A stretch of DNA of 64,000 nucleotides from assembly GCA_949361645.1 (NCBI GenBank), contig OX442435.1:5549696-5613695 (forward strand), written 5' to 3'. Below are positions 1-11,694 of this stretch, one piece after another. Under the pieces are notes generated by a model. The model saw only the letters and a list, made by a program, of their open reading frames with translations. It searched no databases and was not told where the DNA came from. The DNA is from Spongilla lacustris (lineage: Eukaryota; Porifera; Demospongiae; Spongillida; Spongillidae). The number at the start of each line of letters is the position of its first letter. Position 1 is the first letter of the stretch. The translations under genes were made by a program, and so were the position numbers.

Positions 1-2094
1 AATGCACCTATTAGAGGAGCACAGTGACACAGCTACAGTTGAGTGGGTGAGAAGATACAACTTATGATTTGGCATGCTGGGTGAACAAGGTGCTGAATCA
101 ATTCACCGGCGATTCAACGCACTGAACACCATCTACAGTACGGTCAGGGTGTATCGTCAAAGAGCGCTTTATAAGTATTGCTCCTGACTCAATCCGTGCT
201 CAGCCACCACCCACAAAGAGAAAGGAAAACGTACGCCGGCCAAAACACGTTGCTGCTTCATAGCATAGTGGATTTATACCGGGCCGGTATTCAGGCCTAC
301 ACTCGCTCCATACATGCGCGCAGCACACACTTGACAATGTTTGCACGTTACTTTTTAAAGCATACAAATCGCGTCTCAGAAAATAAGTACCATAAAACGA
401 AAGCTCGATCTATGTACAATACCTCTGTAAAAGTCGTTTCTCAATTGGAAGTTCGCACGTTGGGGACTAACTAGTTTTGAAAACCTACCTCCGCGTAAGT
501 AGGCCGCTTGTGAACGACACTTCTCCAGAGCGTAACATTTCTTGATGCCCAAACACACCTTGTTCAGTAGAGCACAGTTTCATCTTCAACAATACCTCGT
601 CTAAAAGGTCACCACGTGTTCCACAACCGTTGCTAGGTGAGATAATTGCCATTTCAAAATTTCGGGGCGTAGGTCTGAATGTCCACCAATTCAATGGATT
701 GAAACACCCGTGAGATCTAGATCCATACATTAATGGTAAATTAACTCTTTATGATTAAAATTTAATTTTTGAGTTTTGATTTAAATTGTAGGACAATGCA
801 ATTTACAATTAAATGCATAAAAGATAGATGTAGGATAAACGTCGTATCCAATGATACAGTACGTAAAATGTGATCATGAAAGTGTGTCCCTCACACTCTC
901 TCCTCTCCCTTCCCTTTCCCAAAATGTCACACAAATGAATCTTTAAGTTCCTTCTGTGGACACATCTAATCCCACCACACAGTCCTGGCTGGGCATCTGA
1001 ACATAGGTGTTTGAACCCTCTGGCCCCAAGCTGTCCTCCTGTGTTCGGTTGCTGGGGGTAAAGGACAGTGGTACTGTGGTGGTCTAGTCTGGTGCAAAGG
1101 GGTTCACCGCTTCCTTGCAGGCCCCTCCCTCCAAGAGGTCTTAAGGGAGGAAGCCTGTTGTAGGGCATGGTCATGTTGATGTAGAACAGAATGTAAGGGC
1201 TGTCCTACTGGGAGAGAAGCATGGCATCAAATTTGGCCTTTAGTTGGGAGAACGATGGCCTCTAATGCTGCATTCTCCAACACACCAACATTGTGTTATA
1301 CCTTTGAAAAAAATTAAGAAGGAGAAAAAAGAAAGATTTGAATGTGATTACAAGGTGACATTTACATTACTTCTGAACAGTTATTAAGCTGCTCCAGTTG
1401 TACCCCATTCTTGAGGTGGTCGATCAGCTGAACGTTAGATATTGAGGGATATGTGAACCCAGCTACCAACATGTGTGGGTGTGTAAGATAGAGAGGAGAG
1501 TGGGGAGGGAAGGAAGCAAGAGTGGGAGGGAAAGAGACTCAATGTTTCGGCACCACTTTCAAAATCACATAAAGCTATACTGCTACGAATAAATCACCAA
1601 GAGTGGCTATCTCCCATAGTACAACACGAGGCTGTTGTAAACTCCCTGTCAGTGTTTGCTCAATAGCCATCCATTTTCATGGCAACCTTCTCCTTGTTGT
1701 TTTCAAATCAACGTTGTTTGTAGATGATGTCAATCGCGATAACCCGAAAATCATTGATCTTCTAATGTTTGTACTTCCCGACAAGCACATTTTGGCAGGC
1801 AAGTAATACCAAGACTGGACAGGTGCCCCTTAAGGAGTAGATGTACTGTCAAACATTGGTACACGGGCACACACATACATATACACACACATACACACAC
1901 ATAAAAACACAACATACAGTAAAGAAGACATTGCCCTTGTAGGATCAGGTATTGCACTCCCACTTGATTCAGCCTCAACAAGCTAGGTGGGCTCCTATTT
2001 GAATTATACAAGTAATCATATTTAGCAATGAACATTATTGTTAATATAATGTGAGATATTTAGCAAACATGATGTCAGCCCATTTCCTCCAGAA
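1..2094. other. intergenic, no gene recognised
   Basis: About 2 kb with no recognisable coding exon on either strand. A short CA/TA-rich stretch lies at 1868-1905. The part around 655-712 weakly resembles 25375-25440 (both contain GGGCGTAGGTCT and a similar spacing of GAA blocks), so a dispersed element may end there. Nothing else can be supported. Confidence 0.5.
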
Positions 2095-2944
2095 ATGAAA
2101 AGTTCAACACACCCTAATATTGTCATTCTGGGCATCCCCATTAGTGACAAGGCTTTTTGCTCCACCTTCATTTCAGAGAAACATGGAGAGGCCAAAGCTC
2201 TCCTGCTCAAACTGGAGGAAGTGAGTGCAGTTGACTCGCATGTGGCCTTTTCCCTTCTACGTCAATGTGCGGGGTTCTGCAAACTGGCCCACCTTGCTTG
2301 TGGCACACCACCCTAGCAAGCCATATCACCCCTTCAATCATGACATCTGAGCAGCCTTCTCCAATTGCACGGCAGTCGACACCTCCAATCAGGCCTGGCA
2401 AAAGGCAGAGCTCAGCTTAGGCAGGGGTGGCCTGGGCATGCGCTCCCTGAGTCGGCATTCCCCAGCAGCATACATCGCCTCTCTGAGCTCCTCTGGTGCT
2501 GTTCCATTATCCCAAGAACACCTTATACACACAGTAGAGTTGTTTAACTCACTTGTGCCATCATCCGAGGTGGTCAGCATAGAGGAGGTGTTGACATCCC
2601 AAGAAGGTGCTATCCAACAAGAGTGACAACCATCTGTTCAATATACTCTACGAGCAATCTTCTCCTGCAGATAGAGCATGCCTTCTCTCTGTCTCCTCCC
2701 CTCATGCTGCATCTTGGGTGCCAGTCATTCCCTCTGAGGGGCTAGGCCTTCATCTCCAGCCTTCAGAGTTCCAGGTGGCCATCAAGTGGTGGCTGGGCCT
2801 AGACACCACTGGTTGTTCCATGTGTGCCCCGTGTCCATGGAGTGTGCTTGATCCCCTTGGCCATCATGCACTCACCTGAAAGCGTGTTGGTGATGTAGTA
2901 ACCCACCACAATAAACTGCGTGACACCCTTGCTGAGACCTGCTA
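2095..2944 (+). mobile_element. decayed non-LTR-like retroelement, 3' coding part
   Basis: Fragments in several frames read as one decayed protein. 2110-2316 matches the segment following the reverse transcriptase core (motif ILGIPISDKAF, compare ILGAPIGDLVF at 60943). 2438-2530 reads SLSRHSPAAYIASL. 2650-2880 reads PSEGLGLHLQPSEFQVAIKWW followed by a Cys/His segment with DPLGHHA. The same order occurs in the better copies at 4.37-5.10 kb and 60.3-61.7 kb. Several stops and frame changes show it is dead. The family is characterised by a zinc-knuckle-like segment and an endonuclease-like C-terminus after the RT; the exact clade cannot be named here. Confidence 0.7.
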
Positions 2945-4117
2945 AGGCTGAGGTCCTAGCTGTGTTAGTAAGAGCCAACACCGCAGCAGATGTAGAAAGA
3001 ATGTGCACGATACTATTTGAAATGATTTTATTCAATAATAATAATAAGATGGCATGTCTTGCTCATTCTACACCCCATGGCTGATGCACTGCAAATGTTT
3101 GATAATGACATTCATCAGGCATTTGCTGGCTATAGCCTTACAAAACACTCAGCAGCCTTAGCAGCTGGTGTTTTTGTATGCTTTGTCAGTAATGACCCTA
3201 ATATAAGAGTATATGAGTTATGTCCTATTAAAAGTTGGATAGGGCCCTGTAAATACTTTTCCTTTTTTCCCTAGGCAGCAAGACTGAATCTGGAGAACAT
3301 GTACTACATCCATAATCAGGTGCTACATCTAAGTTATAAATGTGTCCAACAATAAATAATTTAGACTGCAAATGGTATATGAATTAGCAAAAATGTATGC
3401 ATTGTACTCAGAATGTTAGTGTAAAAGGTTCAGGTTGATCTGTATGCAGTAAAAATGATAACCATTGGTTTTTACATCAGAGTCTGGCCAGTATTTTAAA
3501 CTTTGCAAACAAACCAGGCTGAGTTTTTTTTGTTGATAAATTAACCTCATACCACAGTGGTACCCATAATCTAGCAATTGCATTGAAATTTATAGTTAAA
3601 TCATTATTCATTTCAGAAGAGCTTCTTTATTCGTAGGTGATCACGACAATAGTAACATGGATGAATTTGACAAGTTAAAGATGGGTGTAGGGTACGTATA
3701 AACATAATCACCAACATATGAAATAATAAAAATGATCTATTTGTCTGGTGAGGGTACACGGTAGCTGCCGGTCATATAATGCATGGAAGATGGGAGCATC
3801 AATGGTGATGAAAAATGATGTGGATGTTCAGGCCCCTGATTTTAAATATGCACCTAATCTGGATGACATTTTTGTACTTAGATGGGGAATAGGTCTCTAC
3901 ATGAGAAACTTTCTGATAAAAAAGACAAAAAAATTTTACAGTAAACTGGCCTAGTTATAATGCAGTTCACTTGACTCGTTTACAAGTTATTATTCTCTAA
4001 ATCTGAGAAGCCAATTACCTTCCATAGATCTACAATTTGAAAACTGAAGTTATTATATAATTGAAAAAATTATTTTTTGTATTTTTTAATTAATACAAAC
4101 AATAATTCGTCTAAATT
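2945..4117. other. AT-rich spacer, no gene recognised
   Basis: An (AAT)n tract lies at about 3032-3048. The remainder is AT-rich sequence with short open frames but no recognisable protein or RNA. Confidence 0.4.
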
Positions 4118-4354
4118 TATACATCATGAAAAATAATAATAATAATACATCATTGGGAAAGTCAAAGTCAGTGGTCATCCATGAGCTGTACGGGAGGTTG
4201 AGCATGAATCTTGTCAGGGCCAATGCCACCGCGATCCTGTCCAGGTCCATACCTCCTCCTGAGCTTCAGTAGGCTAGCAACTTGTTTTGTGCATATCATG
4301 TGTCTGTGTCATGTTTGTACTGTATCAATCCAACATGTATTATCATTAAAATCA
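4118..4354 (+). mobile_element. 5'-truncated retroelement tail
   Basis: Begins with (AAT)n at 4134-4150. At 4155-4273 it encodes the last residues of the same element family in frame to a stop: HELYGRLSMNLVRANATAIL, aligned with EIYGRLNTSLVRSVARAILS at about 5020-5080. What follows is non-coding tail. It is a very short, 5'-truncated copy, typical of target-primed reverse transcription products. Confidence 0.7.
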
Positions 4355-5236
4355 TTAAAAATAATAACAATAAGGCACGACTTCTTTCTGCCTCTGCTCC
4401 TCATGCCAGTTCTTGGCTTTCGGTTGTCCCCTCGGTGGGGTTGGGCTTGCATCTTGATCCAGCCGAGTACCAAATTGCAGTGTTGTGGTGGCTAGGTATG
4501 AACTCTTCTATTCAATCGTGTGCCCATTCTGCCCCGATATCACTTTGGATCCTCTCGGACATCATGCAGTATCATGCAGACATGGTGGGGATGTTGTCAT
4601 CAGACACAATTGCCTGCGAAACATCTTTGCAGAGTTTTGTCGTTGTGCTCACCTATCTGTAAGAGTGGAGGTTGGTCAAGGCCTTTCAAGAGTCCAGAGT
4701 AACTCCCGTCCAGCTGATGTGCTAGTCGATGCTTGGGAAAGGGCGAAGCCAGCAGCCTTTGATGTTACTGTTACCTCCCCACTCACTCCTGCCACTTTGC
4801 ATGACGCGTGTAATTCAGCAGGTGTTGCAGCTCACAAAGCAGAGTGCCGAAAGCACTCTTCCAATGACCCGAAGTGTCAGGAGCTAGGGTGGGTATGTGT
4901 TCCTCTGGCAGTGGAATCGTATGGGAACTGGGGTAAAGAGGCCCAGAACACCTTCGCTAGACTAGCTTCCATCCTCTCGATCTCCCTGCACTGCCCCAAG
5001 GCAAAGGTCTTGACAGAGATTTATGGGCGGTTGAATACTTCATTAGTGAGGTCAGTAGCTAGGGCAATCCTGTCCAGAAGATGCGTTCCAGGTTAAAGAG
5101 TGTAGCTTTAGAGTGGAACTGTACATACAGTACATACATAGTTTACATGTAGTCTAATGATATGTAATAACTAATACTGCTGTTGTATTTGCCGTATGAT
5201 GCTTTTATAACTGGAAAATAATAATAATAATAAAAT
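4355..5236 (+). mobile_element. 5'-truncated retroelement with RLE-like C-terminus
   Basis: Starts directly after (AAT)/AAC triplets at about 4355-4372 with the frame KARLLSASAPHASSW and runs, with one frame change near 4500, to the stop at 5094-5096. Visible parts are a Cys/His block at 4520-4600 (CPFC, DPLGHHA, SCRHGGD, RHN), then RPADVLVDAW at about 4715 and FDVTVTSPL at about 4760. The spacing RPxD...DVTV resembles the PD-(D/E)XK core of restriction-like endonucleases in some non-LTR elements. The C-terminal block is LGWVCVPLAVESYG...AILSR. The copy ends in (AAT)n at 5216-5235. The family call is by resemblance; endonuclease assignment is inference. Confidence 0.7.
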
Positions 5237-5945
5237 TGTTATACTGAAAACATGATTAAAATGTCACTTTGTTGTCAGTGTGCAGGGAGTGCTGCTCCAT
5301 CATCAAACCCTAGACCACATCGTGATTTCACTCTAGAGCCATGCAAACACAGGCTAGAGTTATATAACTAATAACATTGTTAAATATATACATGATGCAT
5401 GCAGATAGTTGTAGCACTACGTATATGAAGACCTACAACCTTGACAGGCAAATTAAGTGCTTTCCTGAGTTGTTTACTAATTAAAGCTAAACTACTGCCT
5501 TTTCAGGTGGCTACTTAAAAGCTGACTAATTAACACATAGCTGTATGGGTGTGATCATGGTTCATACACGCAGGTACATTGGGTTAACTACATCCAATAG
5601 GGGTGTGGTCATGATCATGCTATAGTCAGGCAGACATACCTACAGGTGCTGCATCGCTCTGCTTGAGATGCATGGTACTTATTATCCATCTAAAAAATCA
5701 GCAGACCTAGCTATAATCTATTGTAGTGCAGGATCCCCAGAACATCGCTTTTCTTTGTTCGTACCACAATGGAACTCTGTCACTCTCCATAGTGTGACAT
5801 AGCCACATAGTCAGAAATGTCTAACTTACGCTAGCTAGATGCTGCTGTGGTGCAGGACCTTCAGAGCATCGCCTTTTTTGGTTAGACTGTGGAACTGTTT
5901 CCGCTCCTTCAGACTGCATACAATCAATCGCATTTCAAGCCGGTT
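5237..5945. other. no gene; possible retroelement 3' remnants
   Basis: No gene is visible. Two similar pieces at about 5720-5820 and 5845-5930 both read CAGGAYC...AGAGCATCGC or AGAACATCGC, followed by a short frame like HRFSLFVPQWNSV. This resembles the extreme C-terminus of some reverse transcriptase ORFs (FFPRTxxxWNSLP). The evidence is weak. Confidence 0.25.
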
Positions 5946-7339
5946 CAGGGGCTGATCCAGAGAGGGTGGATAGGGTGGCTAGCCACCCCCCCCCCCCCCC
6001 CCCCCCCTTCCTCAAATAATTATTTACGAATACTAAAATACTGATTGAGAACTATCAGCAATTTCTGTTTGAGGGCTAATAGCTTTTCTGTTCAACAGCT
6101 TCCATTTAGGGGTGAAGAAAAGATGATGACGCTTTGTTTGTGTGATCAGATGTTTATTTTGATACATGCATAATAATTGTGACTAGTACATAGCACAAAT
6201 GAAAAATCAATGTAAGCATATAGTTGCCAGTGCACATCTTTAAACTGCATGATAATACTAAGTTACCATTTACATGTACACAAAACATCATATGAAAGTT
6301 GTGATTTATTCATACAACACTGATTCACTACACAACTTTCTATGGTGCATTTGTGTGAATGATTGATACTCCTAAATAAGGAAAACTTCAAAATTCAATC
6401 TAAAATTCTTTGCATTGCTTGGTGCCTGCCATGCATTTTGTTTCTATCTCAAAGTGAAAAGAGTAGTTTAGGTGCTTTTGTGTGCTCACCATTTACAAAC
6501 CATAATAGGTCCAAGAAATTACTTGAAAAATATTCCAAGATAGATTCTCATTTACGATCAGTTGATTGTGCATACATAGCTAAATCCTACAGGATTTGTG
6601 AATTGACAGCCACAGTATTGATACCTTCTTGAGACATCCTTCATGTTATAATCTTGAAGCCAACGTCTCTGAAATTTAGCCTGTTTCCTTTTCCTTACTC
6701 CAGCAACACTAAATCATACAGTATTTTAAAATTAAAAACAGCATCTGCAAGCCTGTCTTGCTCAGATATCAGTACTGATATCTTTCATTATCATTTCATG
6801 TTCTTGACTGTCAAATTGCATCTTGTACAGACATCCTGAGCAGGATCCTATTCCTCTGACTGCTCCTCATGTCTGCATGATCAGTGTTAGGAAGTTCAGC
6901 CGAGGAGGTTTTACACCCCTCATTTAGATGCTGATTGTCTGATTGAGATATACATGTATACTGCTTCCAGATCAGAATCTGTATCGGCATCATCATCCAT
7001 AGATTCGGACTCGTAGCCGGATACACAAGTAACTGGTAGGCCAGATACTGATGGCTCGCTGTGATCAGGACCTTTGAGTATTTCACTTTCCGAGTTGAAC
7101 TTGAAAAAGTCCAATAAGGACTTGCACTTCAACATCTTTGACGGAAAGCAGCTAGGCAAAATGAACTCAGTGAAAAATCTGATACGATGAGTGCACCTGT
7201 CCTAAAGAAAACACTTTTTCATGCATAAGATATCTACCGCCAGTATAAAAAAACTTCCGCGCTTCGCGCGGGAGGGGGCACATCCCCCACCCCCTTTTAC
7301 CACCCCGGGTCCCCTCCTAAATTCCTGGATCAGCGCCTG
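5946..7339. mobile_element. hAT-like DNA transposon, probably non-autonomous
   Basis: Imperfect terminal inverted repeats: CAGGGGCTGATCCAG at the left end and CTGGATCAGCGCCTG at the right. A 5-bp direct repeat CGGTT flanks both ends (5941-5945 and 7340-7344). Inside, on the minus strand at about 7090-7140, KCKSLLDFFKF resembles the N-terminal KSLLDFF motif of ZMYM-type hAT transposases, followed by an acidic stretch to about 6955. No full transposase is present. Long C tracts near 5988-6007 and a G-rich motif near 7270 flank the ends. TIR type CAGGGGC..GATCCAG is common in hAT elements; the 5-bp rather than 8-bp duplication is noted as odd. Confidence 0.65.
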
Positions 7340-7433
7340 CGGTTTAAGTAAGCCGTCACGTGGATTACAAACGAATTTACGTTAGGTTATACGCAGTGTA
7401 AACTAATACATATTATGCGTTCTCTACAGTGTA

Positions 7434-8553
7434 CTAGTTCACTTCATTGGAGTGCTGCACCAGTTTCGTTTCATAATCATAGTGATACTGGTATTCTTTT
7501 CCAATTTTGCTGCAGCCCGGCTGTCCCGGTGGACGCTTGCACTGAACACACATTTCATCAGAATTGGCCGGTAAACCCCGGCCAGGTAGGATTGCCAAAA
7601 GCTAATTCATATAGAAGGCCAAATCCCATTGTTGCAAAATGGCCAAGGCCCCCCAGAATTTTCTGCCCCCATGTGTACCTACTTATTATCCTGGGATGGC
7701 ATGCTGACTCATTGTAAGCAACAACTTCTTGTCCATTGATTGCCTGAAACGGTTCACCGTTGACTTTGGTAATGCACCAGGCACATTTCGCGCATACATC
7801 TTTTGCAATCGAGAGTGTCAAGCCGCTGGAATGAGATTTCCCCGCCGCGGCAACCTTATCCAATAGTTGCTCAGATGTCATGTCGACCGGTATATAAATT
7901 ACTTGAGGGCATTTAGGCGGCGGAGAACCTCTTAAACTCTGTAGCGAAATCCTTTCAAGCATTTTCCCAACCACTTGTGTCGTCACAGCTATATCGGCGT
8001 CGCTAAACCCATTGTCTTGGTAGTTAATATTGTTCGTTACAACGATCAGCATGATCTCGAATATTTCTCTATCAAAAAAATGGTAGAACAGCTTCAACTC
8101 ATCTAGTACAATCCGGTCCACCCTTCTTAGTGGTCCTCTGTGCGGCAGAAAATAAAGAAGGACCGAGAAGCTGAGACCTATTTCGTTCTGAACGCGAATC
8201 ACCTTTCGGATGAGCTCCAAGTTGTTTTCGTAAATTGTTTTTTTGTTGTCGACATCGTCCTCGCAATTACAATCGTAGAATCCTGGTACGTCAAGTACCC
8301 TGATACTTCCTCGGGACATTACCTGGCACTGTTTTGTGCAGGCTTCATCCCTATCCGAGGTTTCAAAGAACGGGTCTTTGGATTTGCTTAGGATACGATC
8401 CTGCTCTTCGCTGCCTATCCATGGCTTAATAGCGTTCTCGTCTTCTTTATTTTTCTTTTGAGTACCCAGCAATATATTGGCGGTAGTACTCTTGCCATTT
8501 CCAGTTTTTCCAAACACAGCTATATCGTAGAAAGGGGCAACCTTTTCAGCCAT
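7434..8553 (-). CDS. GIMAP/AIG1-like GTPase 1 with C-terminal Cys module (one frameshift)
   Basis: Intronless GTPase of the septin-like AIG1/GIMAP class. From the ATG at 8551-8553 the P-loop GKTGNGKST is residues 15-23 and the G3 motif DVPG is residues 88-91; VVTNN near 171-175 sits where G4 is expected. After the G domain come CAKCAWC (254-260), CHP (285-287) and WPGFT (324-328). The frame then stops at 7558, but a +1 frame continues NSDEMCVQCKRPPGQPGC and on to a stop at 7434. Aligned with GTPase 2 this is the rest of a CxxC...PGxxGC module, so a small indel (an extra GGCC would explain it) breaks the gene near 7562. An upstream in-frame ATG at 8724 is possible, but the 8553 start matches GTPase 3 in spacing to the P-loop. 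The substrate is presumably GTP; cellular role unknown. Either a recent pseudogene or an assembly indel. Confidence 0.8.
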
Positions 8554-9635
8554 CTCAGCGTATTGCAAACTCGTGATGTGAGGGGTGTATGAGATATACC
8601 GGTATAGATGTACATGCACCGCTAAAATTTGATTTTCGGTATGTGCTACACGATTGCGCACCCGAGCGAAAAGGCTCTTTTGACGCTTCACAACTGATAT
8701 ATTCCATCGCGCTCGTCCCGCCAATTAAGATCACTTGAATATAATGTCTCGGAAGTCTGAAATCCCTTCTATTCTAAGGTCTCAGACGTTTGTGCAAGGT
8801 TAGTATACCGAATGTTTCCTTCGAAGTGTTTATTCGCGCGCGGTACCAAGTATAATTGAAGTAACACCGTGCACACACTCTTGCGCTCTCTCTGGCAGTC
8901 CGTGGTAACGTTAAAAGCTATATAAATAAGCTCTCAGGTGATACCTGTACTTGATTCGGCTTAACTCCGTTATAAGGATACTAATAAATAATCAAGAGTG
9001 CGTAATTTAATGGCTTCTACAAGTTCTACTGTCCATTTTGTGCAAATGTGGACCGAACAGAAAAAGGACTAAACCAAGCAGGTAACATGTGCAGTGGTTT
9101 CTTGAGTTACTTGAATGGATATACAGCTTACACACATGCAGCATGTTACCGCGATGATCACCGATAACTGAGATTGTTTACATCAATTACAAGACGGTAA
9201 GTCATACGACAGGCCGACAATGCAAATGGTGTGAATATTTATAGTGAATGTTGGGAGTCAGGAATCAGGATCAGAAGCCTATTACATTTATGAGGTCGAG
9301 CTTACGATTACGTCACACTTTAGCTAGTATAGGCCTACAATTTAGAAACAATGGATAAAAGGGATTTTCCCGCATAGATATATAGTGAGTGGGCTCTTAC
9401 GTCTGCAACCGTAACAACCTCTGCCTCGATGCATGTGCTTACGTACTTGGGTCTGGGTACGAGACTACGTTGGAAACTTAACCATAGATAGTTAAAACTA
9501 TCTATGACATAACTGGGGTTTGTGCGTTTTAAGGGGTTTATAGGTACCTAAAACCTGTTGCTTCCAGTTCTTCCTTTCTATAAATATATAATCCGGTACC
9601 CTGGACTCTGGCCTGGAGATCAACTCAACCTTTCT
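8554..9635. other. upstream region, no gene
   Basis: Probable promoter side of GTPase 1 and intergenic DNA. A short inverted repeat ATAGATAGTT-AA-AACTATCTAT occurs at about 9484-9506. No coding exon or RNA gene was recognised. Confidence 0.4.
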
Positions 9636-9703
9636 GGTAGTCTGGGGACCAGACTGATGGCTGTACTATATAGTACAGCCATCAGTCTGGTCCCCAGACT
9701 ACC
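9636..9703. repeat. 68-bp perfect palindrome
   Basis: Two 34-bp arms meet without a spacer at TATATA (9668-9671). The arm begins GGTAGTCTGGGGACCAGACT. The 8-mer ACCTTTCT occurs at 9628-9635 and again at 9701-9708, overlapping the end of the palindrome; this could be an 8-bp target duplication of a tiny foldback element. It would form a hairpin or cruciform. Confidence 0.85.
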
Positions 9704-10627
9704 TTTCTGCCCGTTGTCACAGGATTATGCATCCCACCGAATTATGCGTCTGGCCGGACGCGTAGACCTAGTCCTAGAATACGGAGTACCCCCTTAGGAT
9801 AGGCTGTCCCTCCATTGCCATTGTCATTTGCTTGTAGACGTCCCCCTCACTCTTCCAACGTTGATACCATATCAGATGGGTAGGTCTTAATTAAGCCCGG
9901 CCTGCAAAATTGCACTGCAATTAGTAAAGTTAAAAGTGCCCGTCTCTATTTATAGGATTAGCTTAAAAATCAACTGATCATGAACAATCAATGTGCATGT
10001 ATTAACACGGACTCATGCATGCGTATTCTATGCATGTATCAATGGGTATTATCGATACAGTAAAATGAATGGACTGTGACAACAGATATTAAAGCCCGGC
10101 TACTTTATAATATCTATGGTTTTATATACTTACAAATAGGCACCACTGATAAACACGCTATCGCTATCGTACCGAGGTGAAAGGGGGGAGGGGGGACAAC
10201 TAGTCATACAGTATATATTGTCCGGTCGGACAGGACTGGGTGTGTCCGCGGACGGCTCAGCTAGCAGGCCAGTAGTCGGGCGGACCCTACTACCGCGGTA
10301 GTAGGATACGGCATACGTACCCGGCAGAGATAATATCAGGTCAGGAGATTGTAAAATGTTGTGCTGTCGAGTGTCGTCATGCATAACTCAGTTCGAATTC
10401 GGGTTCACGGGTTGTGAATCAATCCTCGCTCCATCACTGCAGTATTAAAGTTGCTATACTACCGTTTAGGGCATTTATGTTGTTGAAGGCAATCCCCGCA
10501 ACTAATAACACGTGACACTAGTACTTTGACCCAGTTCCGCTTCTGCACCTAGCAGCCTGCGTCAATCGGATCGGATATTTCAGGATTTCTATAGTATTGT
10601 TACGTTTTCAAGGGAAAACATAACATA
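9704..10627. other. intergenic, no gene
   Basis: Contains a 20-bp perfect palindrome CCTACTACCGCGGTAGTAGG at 10286-10305. The last 100 bases are the likely promoter and 5'UTR of the deaminase-like gene. No other feature is visible. Confidence 0.4.
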
Positions 10628-11609
10628 ATGGCAGAAACGTCAAATCACACAGCCGTTCCTACTCATCAAACAGCGAGAGAGGGTGAAGACCCGGAAAGAA
10701 AAAGGAAGAACGAGAACGGTTGTGAAGACTGGTACCCTGGAAGGAAGTACAGCCGTCGTATCTTGTGCGAAGAGACGCCCAAATGGGACACATATTGGAT
10801 GGCCTTCGTCTTCCTCACAGCGCAACGGAGCAAGTCTTTCAACACCAAGGTACACACTGGGTTATACTTATAGTAGCAGCAGCGACTGAAACACAAGTAT
10901 TGAACACTTCTCTGACGGTCCGTCAAACGGGCCCGCCTTTTTAAATTTAATTTTTATACTTGTAGGTCGGCGCCTGCATCGTGAATTCGAGTACGCAGCG
11001 TTTGGTGGGGGTCGGGTACAACACTCCATACAGAGGCTGCACTCCAAGACTGCACACCACAACTGCTGGCCTCACGGGGTTTAATAGCTCGGGTACGTGA
11101 CTACGGGGGAGGGGGTGTGACCATTGTTTACTTCAGTTCAAAAAAGAGAAGTGTGACCAATGAATTCCGTTATCTTGTGCAGCTTGCAGCGCGGCGCTTA
11201 ACGCCTTTGCTAGCAGCAGGGAGGTGGACCTCGCAGACTGCACGTTCTACACCTCCATGTACCCTACCCACAAGGATGCACAGCTCATCATCGAGTCTGG
11301 AATCAGAACGGTCGTGTACAGCCACAACAAGTTTGCCGATAGCCCTGCCACAGAGGCGGCCAGAAGGATCCTGGCAGAGTGTCATGTTTCTGTTATTGAG
11401 CACACGTAGGTGTCAGGGTAACAGTAGATAGCAGTGGGTAGCAGTGGGTTTTAAAACCAAATGGTTCGATGTTATCGTTCTGTTGGCCGGCAGGTTTGGT
11501 GGGGCATATCCAGCGGATTTGGACTTGCACGTGGACGATGATGACTACTTCATGGCTGTCATCAGAGTTACTGCTCAGATGTGGAGTGAGCACCCATTGG
11601 AAGATTCCA

Positions 11610-11694
<85 letters not shown>

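Noticed and set aside
655..712. Similarity to 25375-25440 as a full transposon
   Set aside because: Only a short diverged match is visible; ends and target duplications cannot be set.
10286..10305. 20-bp palindrome as an operator site
   Set aside because: Perfect symmetry alone is not evidence of regulation in this setting.
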